Assembly (NCBI GenBank): GCA_029204225.1
Contig: CM055094.1
Span: forward strand, 13,828,928 to 13,892,927
From: Diphasiastrum complanatum
Lineage: Eukaryota > Streptophyta > Lycopodiopsida > Lycopodiales > Lycopodiaceae
DNA: 64,000 nt
Direction of reading: 5' to 3'
Shown one piece after another: positions 21,311-34,100 of this stretch. The position numbers and the translations under genes were made by a program. Under the pieces are notes generated by a model, which was given only the letters and a program-made list of their open reading frames with translations, did no database searches and had not been told where the DNA came from. Numbering within the stretch: position 1 is the stretch's first letter; every line of letters starts with the position of its first letter.

Positions 21311-21345
21311 AAAAACAGCGCGCATATTCTTATCGCGCTGTTTTT
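21311..21345. other. strong hairpin in CACTA subterminal DNA
   Basis: Perfect 12-bp arms (AAAAACAGCGCG and complement) around an 11-base loop. It stands at the inner edge of the subterminal repeat region, next to A and T runs. Transposon subterminal structure is the likely explanation. Confidence 0.7.
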
Positions 21346-21868
21346 GGTGTGCCATTCTTGGAGAAGCGATGTTCGTGGATCAATTGAACAATTGGATCAA
21401 GTAACAAGCTAAGCATCATGAGGTACTTATCCTTCAACATTATTCATTTTCATTAGGCATTTGCATCAATGAAAAGTTAAACACATTGCATTTAGATTTG
21501 GATCAATGAGAAGTTAAACACATTGCATTTTCATACTTTATTGCATTTAGATTTGGATCAATGACAAGATATTTCATTCCATACTTTAGATTTGTGAGAT
21601 TCATTTTTGAACATGAAATGAATTGCAAAATTGCTCATGGTTTGAATTCCTAACTAGTTATTACGTCAATCCACATCTCAAAATCCGACATTGCATTTTT
21701 TGAAAACAAAAACATTCCACATAGAATAAAACAATGTATTACAAAATTGCTACTTTAATTTTGCAGTCTAGTCTCTAGATCTAATATGAACTAATTAAAG
21801 ACCTAATCAACTAAAACTTAAAAAACCTAATCTACTCCTCGTCATCATGATGTCCACTCTACTTGAGC

Positions 21869-22812
21869 TTAATGCAACATCATACTAATGGTTAAGAGTT
21901 GACACAACAATAATATATGAAGTTTAAATAATGTTTGAAAGCAAGTTACACGTGGGGGATTGTCTTCGTTCTTCAATTTGTCGACTAATGCCTCGTATGA
22001 TTCTCTGAAGGCAAAATCGTACTCCTCTTTAGTTGGGAGACATCCATAGTCCGCCAACTATCCATTCAATATTGAATTTAGTTTGAGGCTAAGTTTGAGT
22101 AGCTAATGATAATGCATATTAGAAAAAGACATCATATGAAATCAAATACAAACTATAAGAATAGTTTAGATTCACTTACCATGCTGGCTTGCAAGCCCGC
22201 TTTTCCGTTCGAGCCCAACCTAGGATTGCCCATTCCATGCATCCTAGCAGTCGCGACATCTCTTTGAATCTTATTATTATCTGGTGTTCGTTCATCACCA
22301 TGTTCCAATTTGCCCTTGAACACCGGGAGGGTTTTGATTGCCCATCTCTATATGTTCATCATACTGTATCACGACGATGTCTAATTCATAAACTCATATG
22401 TTTATGGATTTTCTTCGAGTCAAATTCCTCATCTTGTGGGAATTTATCACGAAGGCTACCAACAACCTGCCGTTTTAGATCGGCGGATTGGTCAGACCAT
22501 TTCATGAACAATATGTTGCCAAAATGGCATTGGCATAAAGAATATAAGCGGTCCATAACCACCGACCTTTGCGGTTGGCGATTATGTTACCTTGAGGATC
22601 CATGTCATAATATGGATTAGTGGATGACTCTTCGGTAGGTGCGGGAGCCGCGGCCGATTGTAAGGGATCACCCTCATCTTGACTAAACAGGTTTTGCAAT
22701 TGTGCTTTTTGCTCGGAAGATAATGATGCATAAAAATTTGAGACATAGTCTCCCGAGCTCTCACCACGCCACATCCCGACATGTTTTTTACATGCATAAA
22801 CATACAAAACAT
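21869..22812 (-). pseudogene. CACTA accessory transposase-like gene (Transposase_24 type), broken
   Basis: Read from 22,812 leftward, several frames carry SSGDYVSNFYASLSSEQK, NIIANRKGRWLW, then KWSDQSADLKRQVVGSLRDK, DEEFDSKKIHKHM and, near 22,060-21,950, EEYDFAFRESYEALVDKLK. This succession resembles the second plant CACTA protein family (Transposase_24/Ptta) in layout. Frameshifts and a stop break it. The assignment rests on pattern and on its place between a CACTA end and a TNP2 fragment, not on a sequence search. Confidence 0.45.
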
Positions 22813-23004
22813 TACAATATACCCTAATATATTGAAATGAAGAAAAAAATGAAAACCAATGACAAATACAATTGGAGAGACGAGTAATCAACTTGTAATG
22901 CATATTGGAGTTAAACTTTAATACCTTGTGATAAAAAGAAAAAAGGATAGGAATGTGTTTATAACCTGCAACTAGATGCAAAAGAATCATGTAAGTTTAT
23001 ACCA

Positions 23005-23404
23005 TCTATTGGATCCTATGCACATATTCAAAAACGTCGGTGAATCCTTATGGAACCACATCATTGGCGTAAAAGACAACTCTGCAGCTTGTAAAGATCT
23101 ACAAGCGACCGATGTGAAAAGAACCTATTGGATTCAATAAACCGAAGGTGGAGATGAGATTTTACCTTACGTGCCGTGGATTCTTACAAAAGAGCAACTC
23201 TCATATGTTAAACATGTCATAAAACAAATGAGAACTCCAACAGGCTACGCACATTCTTTATGCAAATCATTTACCAAAGATGGTAAATTAAGTGGATTGA
23301 AATCACATGATTGGCATAAGATGTGCAATTCATACTTCCACTTTCTATTCGAGGTCTCTTCAATGATGACGTACAAAATATGCTTTACAATTTGTCATCG
23401 ATGA
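23005..23404 (+). pseudogene. TNP2-like CACTA transposase fragment
   Basis: Encodes LDPMHIFKNVGESLWNHIIG at about 23,010-23,070, matching the conserved LDxMHIEKNV region of plant TNP2/TNPD transposases. After one in-frame TAA (about 23,138) comes VPWILTKEQLSYVKHVIKQM and KLSGLKSHDWHKM, the conserved block of the adjoining DUF4218 region. This is the C-terminal part only; the catalytic N-terminal half is absent. Confidence 0.85.
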
Positions 23405-23498
23405 TTAGGTTTGTATATCTTTTTAAACACTTGTAAAAATATGTGTTATTTCAATATTTTTATGTGTTAGAGAACCTAATGTACTAGTACTATAAATA

Positions 23499-24000
23499 TT
23501 AAATATCCATTGCAAAACCTCTTATTGGAATCAAATAAACTTCATGTAGCTCATTTTTAGCCCGATTTATATCATCAGAAATTCGGCTAACAATGAAGGA
23601 GTGACATAATGAACCTCCAATAGCTTCATTTTCATTAGCAAAACCAGCCAAGAATACTAGTACAAATCCAGCATCAAAATGATGCTCACCACTGTAGCTA
23701 GTTTGACCATATCTTGACAATTTGCACACATCCTCATGAAATTGCTCAAACATGAGATAGAAAAAGTAAAGTAAACTTGAACAACACTTCCTTGCTACTC
23801 CTTTGACCTTACTTCAGTCTTCAATAACCTGCAAAAATAGATCCAAAACATTTTTGCCAATTGACTCTCCCTTGATGCTATTGGCTAGCTCCAAATTGCC
23901 AACTTCCCTTTTGACTAATTGAAGTCCTTTGAGATCGACCTCTTGATCATCAACTTCATCATCAAATTCATTGAGCAAACTTTGTTTTCTAGATCCATTA
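23499..24000 (-). pseudogene. coding-like fragment, homologous to 18.4-18.6 kb
   Basis: Reads DDQEVDLKGLQ and GNLELANSIKGESIGK, a stop in IED*SK, then ARKCCSSLLYFFYLMFE and a further open 84-codon frame (23,753-23,499) with SYSGEHHFDAGFVLVFLAGF. The first half is shared with 18,400-18,610 on the other strand; the second half is not. The paired copies next to copia and CACTA relics could be a captured gene carried by a transposon. The protein family is not recognised. Confidence 0.45.
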
Positions 24001-24046
24001 CTTGTTGTAAGAACATGAAAACATCCAATTGCTTTCTTACATTAAA

Positions 24047-24256
24047 CATCACAGCTCTTTTCATACAATAGATCAAAGTTTGTATAAATCGATTAGGGGG
24101 AGGAAGGGGCTCCTTGTAACCAAGATCAACAACATCCTGAAACCAACCTGCAGACTAAACCTGAAAAAAAGCCTTTGTTAGCCTATGAACCCACGTAAGG
24201 TAAAGGTTTTTGATACTATACCGACCAAAGGATAGTCGGATTTACACCACAAGGAT

Positions 24257-24310
<54 letters not shown>

Positions 24311-24314
24311 ACAC

Positions 24315-24408
<94 letters not shown>

Positions 24409-26020
24409 ACAAAATAGGGCTCCTCTTGCCAAAGCAAGACCAAACCTTTTAAACCTTTATTCATAACCCAACAAGGTAAAACATAGCTGAAAACATACGG
24501 TACCTCAAAGAAAGAAAGCACCGTATAACAAAACAAATTTCAAGACATCCAGCTGGTACCTGCCACCATCCCACAACACAAAACCGCACAAGTTAGCATA
24601 GTGAGGAAGACAGGTGTCAACGTTGAATGTCAGTTGTTATCCATGTCTGAAATAAGTTCAGCAGTTTAACAACTTAAAATATTTGATAATAAAATATAGT
24701 CCAATCTTCCCTATGAAACACATAATTATTTGCGATAGGCTTTCCCATAATATCACCATATCAGGGCATTCCACCATTCTGATCAGTCTTATGGTACTAA
24801 ACCGTATCAATTCCTAAAATAAACACATACGTATTGAAAAATAACTGCATTATATAAGTTGTGATTTGCAAACGAGAGATAGCATGAAATGACACTCAGA
24901 TATGGGGCAAATCCATGCCATACCAATATCTGAACCCATAATAGCCATAGTACCATTTTCGAAACTCTTGAGCATATCCATCCTTTCCAAGAGTACGTTA
25001 GCTATAGCTCAATTTCATAAGATTTTTTTTAAAAAAATCTTTGTCTATTATGTTTTACCAGTACGTATTTTAAACAAGTATTTTATCCCAACATTTGTAA
25101 TCGGATTAGGACAGATCCGTGCCATACCAATCCCTACAAATGCGGCGATCCCTTGTACAAATCCATGTACTTTTAAGGGTGCATAGGTTGCTAATATTTG
25201 TATTATTGTTCATAAAGCTTACTTGATACAAAAAAAAACCGCAAAATCATCATACGAGTAGCTTGCATTCTCTACATGTGTCATCATTACTATACAAGAG
25301 GCATAAATACGATAGTCATAAGCATAAGCCATCATCCTCTCCTATAACCTTTCATACACATGAATGATTCCTCTTATACATACCATTACCTCTTCATTAA
25401 CCAATACCCGAAGCAGAGTGTGACAATACTATCCTGAATAGTCGTCGCGTGAGAATCTTGTGAGGAAGCCATACTTGTTAACGAACAATACTTCCTTCAG
25501 AAACTTGGTAATAGAAGTTTTTCAAGTCTAGTTTTTTCCACAACAATAATAGCATTAAAAGTGTTGCTATTCATACTATATTTCCCTTACGAGATGTTTT
25601 CTCTGCTTTTAGTAACAAAGGGTTGAAAGAAATATACACACATAAACTTTGTAGAGATGTTCTTCAGAATGCATACTTGTATATGTGCAAAATCTGATTC
25701 CAATAATGGATTCAAGATACAACGTCACAGTAGAAAGCTCTGTTATTCAAGTAAGTATCATATTGCATTTGCTCATCATCTCTTAACATAATTCATAGCT
25801 CATGTGGTGCATATCAGACTATACAAAGTCAAGTATCATATTGGCGCCAGTTATATATCCGCATTACCATTGAAAAGACAACCAAATAAACAAACATCAG
25901 TGTAGTGATCGCTGCCCTTTCAGCACTAAAAGAGCCTCATATTTATGTGAGAAGAGGTATGCTCAATCACACATTGTGATAGTAGGTTCATCATTGTCCC
26001 AGCGAGCTTGTTTATGCATA
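24047..26020. repeat. segmental duplication, copy B
   Basis: Partner of 9,491-11,400 in the same orientation. The left edge is sharp (CATCACAGCTCTTTTCATAC) and joins the unrecognised coding fragment, whereas copy A joins a different one. Homology is strong for the first ~900 bp and weakens rightward to about 26,020. The compound microsatellite at 24,258-24,405 is unique to this copy. Confidence 0.8.
24258..24405 (+). repeat. compound (CA)n-(AG)n microsatellite, 148 bp
   Basis: (CA)n at 24,258-24,315 with one G interruption at 24,306, a T at 24,316, then (AG)n at 24,317-24,405. It sits exactly where the related sequence at about 9,695-9,707 reads only GCATAGAGAGATT. Confidence 0.99.
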
Positions 26021-27089
26021 ATAATACCTATCAAACGAGCCATACATGCAAAGGGTTGCATGAGGTCGTCGTGTGCTGTCAGCGCATTATCAACAAGTAG
26101 TTTTTATCATACATTTGTCACATAATCTATACCAAGCAAGCATATGAGCTCGCATGCAAAAGTAGCGCGTTGCTGGCGCACTATCATTCGTGTAGTTGGC
26201 AAGTAGTTTGCCATATATCTTACATAAAGTGATGGAAACATCGACACGACATAGCCATGAGAGCATACTGTTGCATTTCCCAACCTAAATAGTAAATACA
26301 ATCTACTTAGAGGGTGTTGGATCGTGATCCACCAACGCCCTCCTTATGCCATCATTTTTCTTCTAAACAAAGCATATGAAAGCGCACATTGTTTATGCCA
26401 CCATAAGTAAGATGCAAAAGATGTAGAAGCATACCAATCCTTGTGCTTGTGCCAAACAGAGAGCCATAGATGGGCGCCTCCATGAGTAAGCCAGTATGAG
26501 GTGGATGAGCATAGAGAAGCAATATGTGTTGATCCTATGATTCACATGTGTACTCACATTCGTGATTTTCTTATGATTGACATGTGTACTTATGTTTATG
26601 ACTTTCCCTATGTTTCAATTTGATGATCGAGGTTTCTTTTAACCTATTGTTTTCATCTCTATTGCTTCACTCATTTCGGTTGGCATGTGATGGTTCAGAA
26701 TCATGTTTACCCTTCAATTTAAGTATAAAGGTTTTGAGTGTTATCTTATCCTTGGGGACCTACATGTCCACTTTACATATGTGACATAGATTTGAGTCTA
26801 GGTTTCCATTGCCACAACTGACAACATTCTTGCTAAAGTCACCTATATATATATAGTACCTCTACATTATACAACAAGTCGGTTTTTATTCTTTATTTCC
26901 TACATGTCCACTTTACGAATGTAGACATGGATTAGAGCCTAGGTTTGTATTGCTACAAGTGACACTTTATTGGAGTCACATATAGTGTGAGAATTCTCTT
27001 ACAAGTTGAAAATATTGGGGACTAACTCACCAATTCAAGACAATCTTCGACTCTCATATCACAATACAAGATTTCAAATCCTTGGGAAA

Positions 27090-27090
<1 letters not shown>
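26021..27090. other. non-coding DNA with a two-copy tandem repeat
   Basis: No gene is recognised. Two diverged direct copies begin TACATGTCCACTTTAC at 26,761 and 26,901 (period 140) and share ATTTGAGTCTAGGTTT-like and AGTCACMTATA-like blocks. Near 26,308-26,330 a short palindrome (TGGATC, GT, GATCCA) occurs without other transposon features. Confidence 0.5.
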
Positions 27091-28120
<1,030 letters not shown>

Positions 28121-28124
28121 CATT

Positions 28125-28316
28125 CTATCTTTTTTCATGGGTCTTATTAAACCTTTGACACATGTCACACCTCTTAACTTGATAGTGAATACCCTTGAAC
28201 ATCATGGGCCACCATAGACCATGTTGTAGTAGCTTTTTATTGGTAGCTTTAGCATCAAAGTACCCTTCGCCTATTCCTTCACGATTGATACTCACTACTT
28301 GGGCCACTTCATGCAT
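28125..28316 (-). pseudogene. gypsy integrase H2C2 zinc-finger segment
   Basis: A 63-codon frame with HGLWWPMMFKGIHYQVKRCD and MCQRFNK: the HHCC-type zinc finger that begins the Ty3/gypsy integrase (C-x2-C in CDMC). It lies just upstream of the broken integrase core and is followed in another frame by LPYQM-like remains of the ATDYLTKW motif near 28,090. Confidence 0.8.
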
Positions 28317-28619
28317 TAGGGAGCATCAACATATGATTCCATCATTAAATCTACGATATAGTTATCTTGCTATCAACAACCTGTGTCGCTCCACTTTGCT
28401 CATTTCTAGACGAGAACGCCCTAACATAAGATATCCAACTATGTCAACTGTCCATTTTGGCACGACATTGACGTGGAATAGTATGGCATCAGGGAGTCCA
28501 TCCTCTAGTCTCAGGCACATTGTGTATTTGTGTGAGGTGATCAACCAGATAGTGTTGCTTGCCCTTGCAAACAATGATTTTAAGGTAGAACTCTTGGAGG
28601 AGTAATAGCCACCTAGTGA

Positions 28620-29444
28620 TTTGTCCGATGGTGCATGGTCTATTTACTAGATACAATGACCACAAAGAAGATAAAGGGTTTGGCTAGGATATAATGGCAT
28701 AATTTCTTCACACTATATACTATTGTTAGTGCTTCTCGATCGATGGTGGCATCGTGCTTGTCCCATAGTGAAACCTCTACTTTGTATGGGACATCATCCT
28801 CATCTATGTCTCATGTTATGCACTCTCTTATCAAATCGTGCATGAAAAGGGGAATATTAGATGTGGATCTTTCCAATTCAAAATCCACTACGACAACCTT
28901 GCCTTGAGAGGTCCTGTCGGTTGGATGAGATCTTCATTCACTTACGGTCTTTTTGGGCTTCGTCTTTTGGGATGTAGAGGCTATCTCAACATGATGGGAA
29001 TCGACATAATGGAGAAACTCATCATCCTCATACTCCTGACCTTCCTCTAGGGTGAACTATTGAAGAGGTTGGATTTGGAATTCATTGCAGATGCCTTGCA
29101 ATGGTTCTTGGTATATAGCCTCTGGGCTCATCATAAAAAGTGATATATAATCCTGATGGCCTTTGCTAGATTCCTTAATGTGTTCCTTGGGTATCCTTGA
29201 TGGAAGATCACCTTCCTCAAATGAGGTGTCTATGGCTAACCCTCGCCTAGGTGATTGTTCGATGGATGTAACATCGAACTATAAACAATCCACTATGGCT
29301 AACGCTTCGGTCTAGTTTACAACATCTATTTGCGAATTGTCACGTATGACAATTCTCCTCCAACAACGTCCATCCTCTTATTTCTCATCTTCTATGAGAG
29401 ACTATCTCACATGAATCCTTGAGCATGCAATAAGGATCAAATAT
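28620..29444 (-). pseudogene. gypsy leader-proximal and RNase H remains
   Basis: At 28,780-28,650 the minus strand reads DATIDREALTIVYSVKKLCH, the end of a gypsy RNase H. From about 29,180 to 28,930 a readable stretch (RIPKEHIKESSKGHQDYISL, GQEYEDDEFLHYVDSHHVEI) looks like the linker upstream of the polymerase. Reverse transcriptase motifs were not found between the two, so most of it is deleted. Confidence 0.6.
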
Positions 29445-29456
29445 GCTTTGATACCA
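29445..29456 (-). other. primer-binding site variant of the gypsy element
   Basis: The minus strand reads TGGTATCAAAGC, one base from the canonical iMet site. The identical variant is used by the + strand gypsy at 48,509-48,520. The LTR start TGTCAACAAAGC adjoins at 29,457. Confidence 0.75.
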
Positions 29457-30507
29457 TGTCAACAAAGCATACACATTGAACAATGGAAATTAGAAGCACA
29501 AGCCACCATAACCATCAAAGGAGAAAAGCCACATTGATACTATTAGAGAGAGAAAGTACAATAAACCTCTAGATCCTAGTGAACTAGTAATAGCTCAATC
29601 ACACAATATAATGACTCAACTAGTTACTTGGTCATGCAGTATAGTGACTCAACTAGTTACTGGGTCACAATGCTCAATTGTCAAGATTAAGGTAGACAAT
29701 GTAGAGTGACATTGACTTTTCAACAGTGTATTGCTCCATAGTGCATTTTTAGGGCCATCACTTAAACACATGTGCATCTATTTCTAGCAAGAATTCTCAT
29801 GAATAAGCCTACGTAGGCTTTTGTAGAAATTTGTGCAATTTTTTGACATCCAAATAGTGTTGCCTTTCGAATACATAATTAGAGGTAAAGAGTAATTTAG
29901 AAGGTGGAGTTGGAGTGTGGCATGTTCTATTCCTATACTAGACACACGTGCTATAGGAGATATTGCCCTCCTCACTAGGAAAGATTTTCTCACTTCATTG
30001 AATCTATTTTAATGCAAGCTAGGCATCAATGCCATGTGTCTAATTTTTATCCCAATCTTGTATATTTAGCTATGCTAGCCGTCACATCTATTATCATCAA
30101 GGCTTTTGGGTCAATTTTTGAAGTGGATTATTACTTGACTCACATCATTGTGATTTTTTCTAATATAAGTAAAACGTCAGTAGCTATTGTGTGTCTTAAG
30201 CCAATCCTCTCAAGAGGAGAAAATCTATATGATACATCACATACTTCCATAAGGTCCCATATTTGCTCTTCATGCTTGTGGATTTAATTAATCATGACCC
30301 TGCTACATATGAAGTAGGCCCATAAAGACAAAATTGACCTACATCCTTATGTTACATAGTTATAACCTTGCTAACTCCGTGTAAAGTCATGGATATGTTA
30401 GAACATGCTAAATCATCCAATTATCCCTCATGTGTTGGATAAGAGGTATGTTTGATAATTTATCTACCTAGGTTCAAGTCCGCAAAGGCATGTGAGAATA
30501 TGTTTAG
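29457..30507 (-). mobile_element. 5' LTR of the gypsy relic, interrupted by a copia insertion
   Basis: Begins TGTCAACAAAGC directly next to the primer-binding site. It holds no reading frame of note. At 30,508 it is interrupted by the intact copia, and related sequence resumes at 36,369 (GGCATGTGARAATATGTTTAG and CTTATGGG occur on both sides). The true far end was not located. Confidence 0.55.
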
Positions 30508-31160
30508 TGTGAAAAACTCAGATCCAAAAGATGCTAAAGTTTCATAAAGATCTTGGCCATGGAAGTTATGCACATCTAGATTGAAAAAATGATAGAAATT
30601 GTGATGTTAAGCATACTAAACATCAACTAAACATCAAAATCTGATCATAAGCTTCCACAAACAGAAACTTGCTGTCCCTGTCCGTACTTCAGAGCCTACA
30701 ACCTGCATTTCACACGTGTGAAGCCATAGCAACAAAGAAATCACAATTCTAGTGGCTAGAATGCAAGATATGAACAAAAAAGTGAGAGAGAAGAAGATGG
30801 ACCTTCAAAGAGCATAACATTCATTCAATAGAATGAAAATGAGATGTGTACATACTCGTGGAGATGGCTATTTATAGCAGCCATAGTGCCTCTTGGCCAC
30901 TTGTCTTATGATAGGCTAAAATTGGGGTCCAATAGGATTCACCCATATACCTAGAAATTTGGTCAAATAGGAATGCACCAAATTATGAGCCAATAGAAGA
31001 GCTCCACACTCGACCTCCTCTAATTAATGTGACCTCAAAAGTAGTGTACACATACTTTGGGCCTCTACATACATGTATGAACCTATCTCTAACTTTTATT
31101 TGGCCATAGGCCTACAAAATCTCAAGTTAGGAAAATACTACTAGTTGACAATTTTTCACA
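30508..31160 (-). repeat. 3' LTR of the intact copia (653 bp)
   Basis: TGTGAAAAAC...TTTTTCACA. I saw no difference from the 5' LTR at 35,716-36,368. The minus-strand stop codon of the polyprotein lies inside its first bases (31,156-31,158). Confidence 0.97.
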
Positions 31161-34100
31161 CTCCCTCTTCAACTAGTTTTAGCATAGATTTAGAAAGTAC
31201 ACCAAGACTTGTTCTATGCTTGAAAAATAAGTCCTTTCCCAATGCTTTGGTAAAGATATCAGCCACACATTCCTTTGATGGGACATGTTCAAGCTTGATC
31301 TCTTTTGCCAACACTTGTTCTCTCACAAAATGGTAAGCCACCTCGATATGTTTGCTCCTTGCATGGAAAACCGGATTGCTTGCTAGACTTTGGGCTGAAA
31401 GGTTGTCACAAAAGATGATTGGACTCTCTGAAAAATCCAGCAAATGAAGCTCCATAATCATCCTCTTGATCCACACCATCTCCTTTGTGCATGATGTCAA
31501 AGCTTTGTACTCGGCCTCACTAGAAGAAAGTGATATAGTTGCTTGTTTCTTCGACATCCATGAGATAGCTCCATCACCTATGAAAATAGCATGTGCATTT
31601 ATGGATTTTCTATCCATAAGGTCTCCTGCAAAATCTGAATCTGAAAAACCAAATAAGTTAGGTGATGAGCCTCTATAAACAATGCCAAAATCTTTTGTTC
31701 CCGAGATGTATCTCAAGATCCTCTTTCCTAGTTTCCAATGTTCTATGCTAGGATCTTGCATGAATTGGCTTAATCTACCAACACAATAAGATAAATCAGG
31801 TCTTGTGATGGTTAGATATATAAGAGAACCTATTAGCTTCCTATAGAGAGTAATGTCCTCGAAGGATCTTTCATTACCTCTTATAGTTAGCTTTACATGT
31901 GATTCCATAGGTGTATCAATAGGATTTGCATCTACCATATGAAATCTATTGAGAATAGAAATAGCATACTTCTCTTGTGAAATAAAAGTGATTTGAGAAG
32001 TTCTAATTACTTCTATTCCTAAGATATAGCTCAAAAGACCAAGATCATGCAGTTCAAATTCCTTTTTTAGTGCTTTCTTGATATCTTCTATATCTTCCTT
32101 GTTCCCTCCACTTAAAATAATGTCATCCACATAAATTAGAAGGATTGTAACATCATTAGCACTAATTCTAAAGTAAAGTGAATGATCATACTCACTCATA
32201 GTGAAGTTTTGAGAAAGTAGAAAAGAGTTAAGCCTAGCATACCAACTCCTTGGTGCTTGCTTAAGACCATACAAACTTTTTTGTAGAAAACACACATGAT
32301 TAGGCTTGCTATGAGAAACATAGCTCTCGGGTTGCTCCATGTAGACTTCCTCTTCAAGATCACCATTCAAGAAAGCATTAGAAATGTCTAATTGCCAAAG
32401 ATCCCATCCATAAAGAGTTGCAAGGGAAATGATTACTCTTATGCTCACCATCTTTGCCACGGGTGCAAAGGTTTCCTCATAGTCAATGCCATGCTCTTGA
32501 GCATAACCTTTAGCCACCAACCTTGCCTTCAACTTGTTGATAGATCCATCTTGATTTGTCTTTACCTTGAAGATCCATTTGCATCCAATTGCACTTTTGC
32601 CCTTTGGAAGCTCCACCAATCTCCATGTGTTGTTCTTCATAAGTGCTTCAAACTCAAGATCCATTGCTTGGATCCATTCCTCTTCTTGCCTTGCTTCATC
32701 TACACATGAAGGTACATCAAAAGAAGTTAGGAAAGCATAGTTGGATCCATCCACCACTTGCTTACCTTTGCCATCATAAGTGAGCCTTGAGGGTTTCACT
32801 TTATGCCTTGGAGTTCTCCTTGGAATTTGACTTGAAGAGGCTTCTTCAACATCCACATCCAATGTGTCATCAACTCCATTGTCATCAAGCACATTAGTTG
32901 CAACAACACCATCATCACTTGAAACAACTTTTGGAATGTTACCTTCATCAAAAATGACATCCCTACTTGTGAACACTTTCTTGATTGAAGGAACATAAAT
33001 CCTATATGCTTTGCTTACTTCACTATAACCAACAAAAATGCCCTTTCTTGAAGATGGATCCTCCTTAGTTCTATCATCAAGAGTAATGTTGAAGTAGCAA
33101 ATGCATCCAAAAGTTCTTAGAAACTTGACATTAGGCTTCGTACCAAACAAAGCTTCAAAAGGGGTTTTTCCTTCCAATACAACACTTGGCCATCTATTGC
33201 ATAGGAAATTTGCACACAACAAAGCATCACTCCAAAAAGGTTTAGGAAGATTAGCATTCAATCTCATTGCCTTTGCACTCTCACACAAGGTTCTATTCTT
33301 CCTCTCGGCCACTCCATTTTGTTGTGGTGTTCTTGGACATGTGTACTCCCTCTTGATCCCATGCTCATCGCAAAAGGCTTTGAATTTGTTAGAAATGTAT
33401 TCACCACCATTGTCGCTCCTCAAGCATTTGATTTTGGTTGTAAATTGAGTCTCAATAGCAACTTTGAACTTGACAAACACATCAAACACCTCATCCTTGC
33501 TCTTTAGTAGATAAACCCAACAAAATCTACTAAAATCATCAATGAAAGTTACATACATCTTAGCACCTCCATTGCTAATTGTAGTAACACCATGAATATC
33601 CGAATGCAAGAGAGAAAAAGGCATCTTAGATCTATATATAGATCTAGTATATGGCAATCTATGTGATTTAGACAAAGCACATTCTTCACAAACATGATTC
33701 AAGCAAGTAAGAGACTTGGGAAGTCCCCTTACTACCTCCTTTTTGGCTATTACCTCCAAGGCCTTGTAGTTGAGATGTCCCATCCTTTTATGCCATACCT
33801 CTTGAATTGACATTTGTTCATTTGCCATGCATCCAACTTGGTTAGCAACAACACATGCATCAAGCTTGAACAATTTCCCTTGCCTTTTCCCTTTTGCAAT
33901 GATACTACACCCCTTTTTGATCAAGCAAGCATCACCATCAAACTCAACTTTGAATCCTTTGTCAAGCATTTGGCTTACACTAAGTAAGTTCTTGGTAATG
34001 GATGGAATGAGCAAAACATCTTTCAATTCTATATTCCTATTTGTAGAAAGTGAAATAGGAATTGTGCCAATCCCCTTGATTGCACACTCACCATCATTTG

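Larger units (their letters stand above)
20736..23420. mobile_element. CACTA (En/Spm) transposon, left end and relic genes
   Basis: Starts CACTACAACTTG, the terminal signature of plant CACTA elements, and interrupts copia protease coding sequence. About 500 bp of subterminal DNA follow with many copies of TCCGACGT, GTCGGATT and GACATCC-like motifs, plus a 26-bp block beginning CTGTTAACAGAATGCCC repeated at 21,092 and 21,204. Such subterminal repeats are binding sites for CACTA accessory proteins. A transposase-like gene lies on the minus strand and a TNP2 fragment on the + strand. The right terminal repeat (TTGTAGTG) was not found, so the right edge given is only the end of recognisable coding sequence. 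Confidence 0.75.

Noticed and set aside
21311..21345. Intrinsic transcription terminator
   Set aside because: The hairpin-plus-T-run look is bacterial; this is plant DNA inside a transposon end.
22189..22620. 143-codon + strand frame in the CACTA element
   Set aside because: The minus strand of the same region carries the accessory-transposase-like sequence; the + frame has no family features.
26308..26330. Short palindrome TGGATC-GT-GATCCA as a transposon end
   Set aside because: No matching terminal repeat, target duplication or second copy was found.
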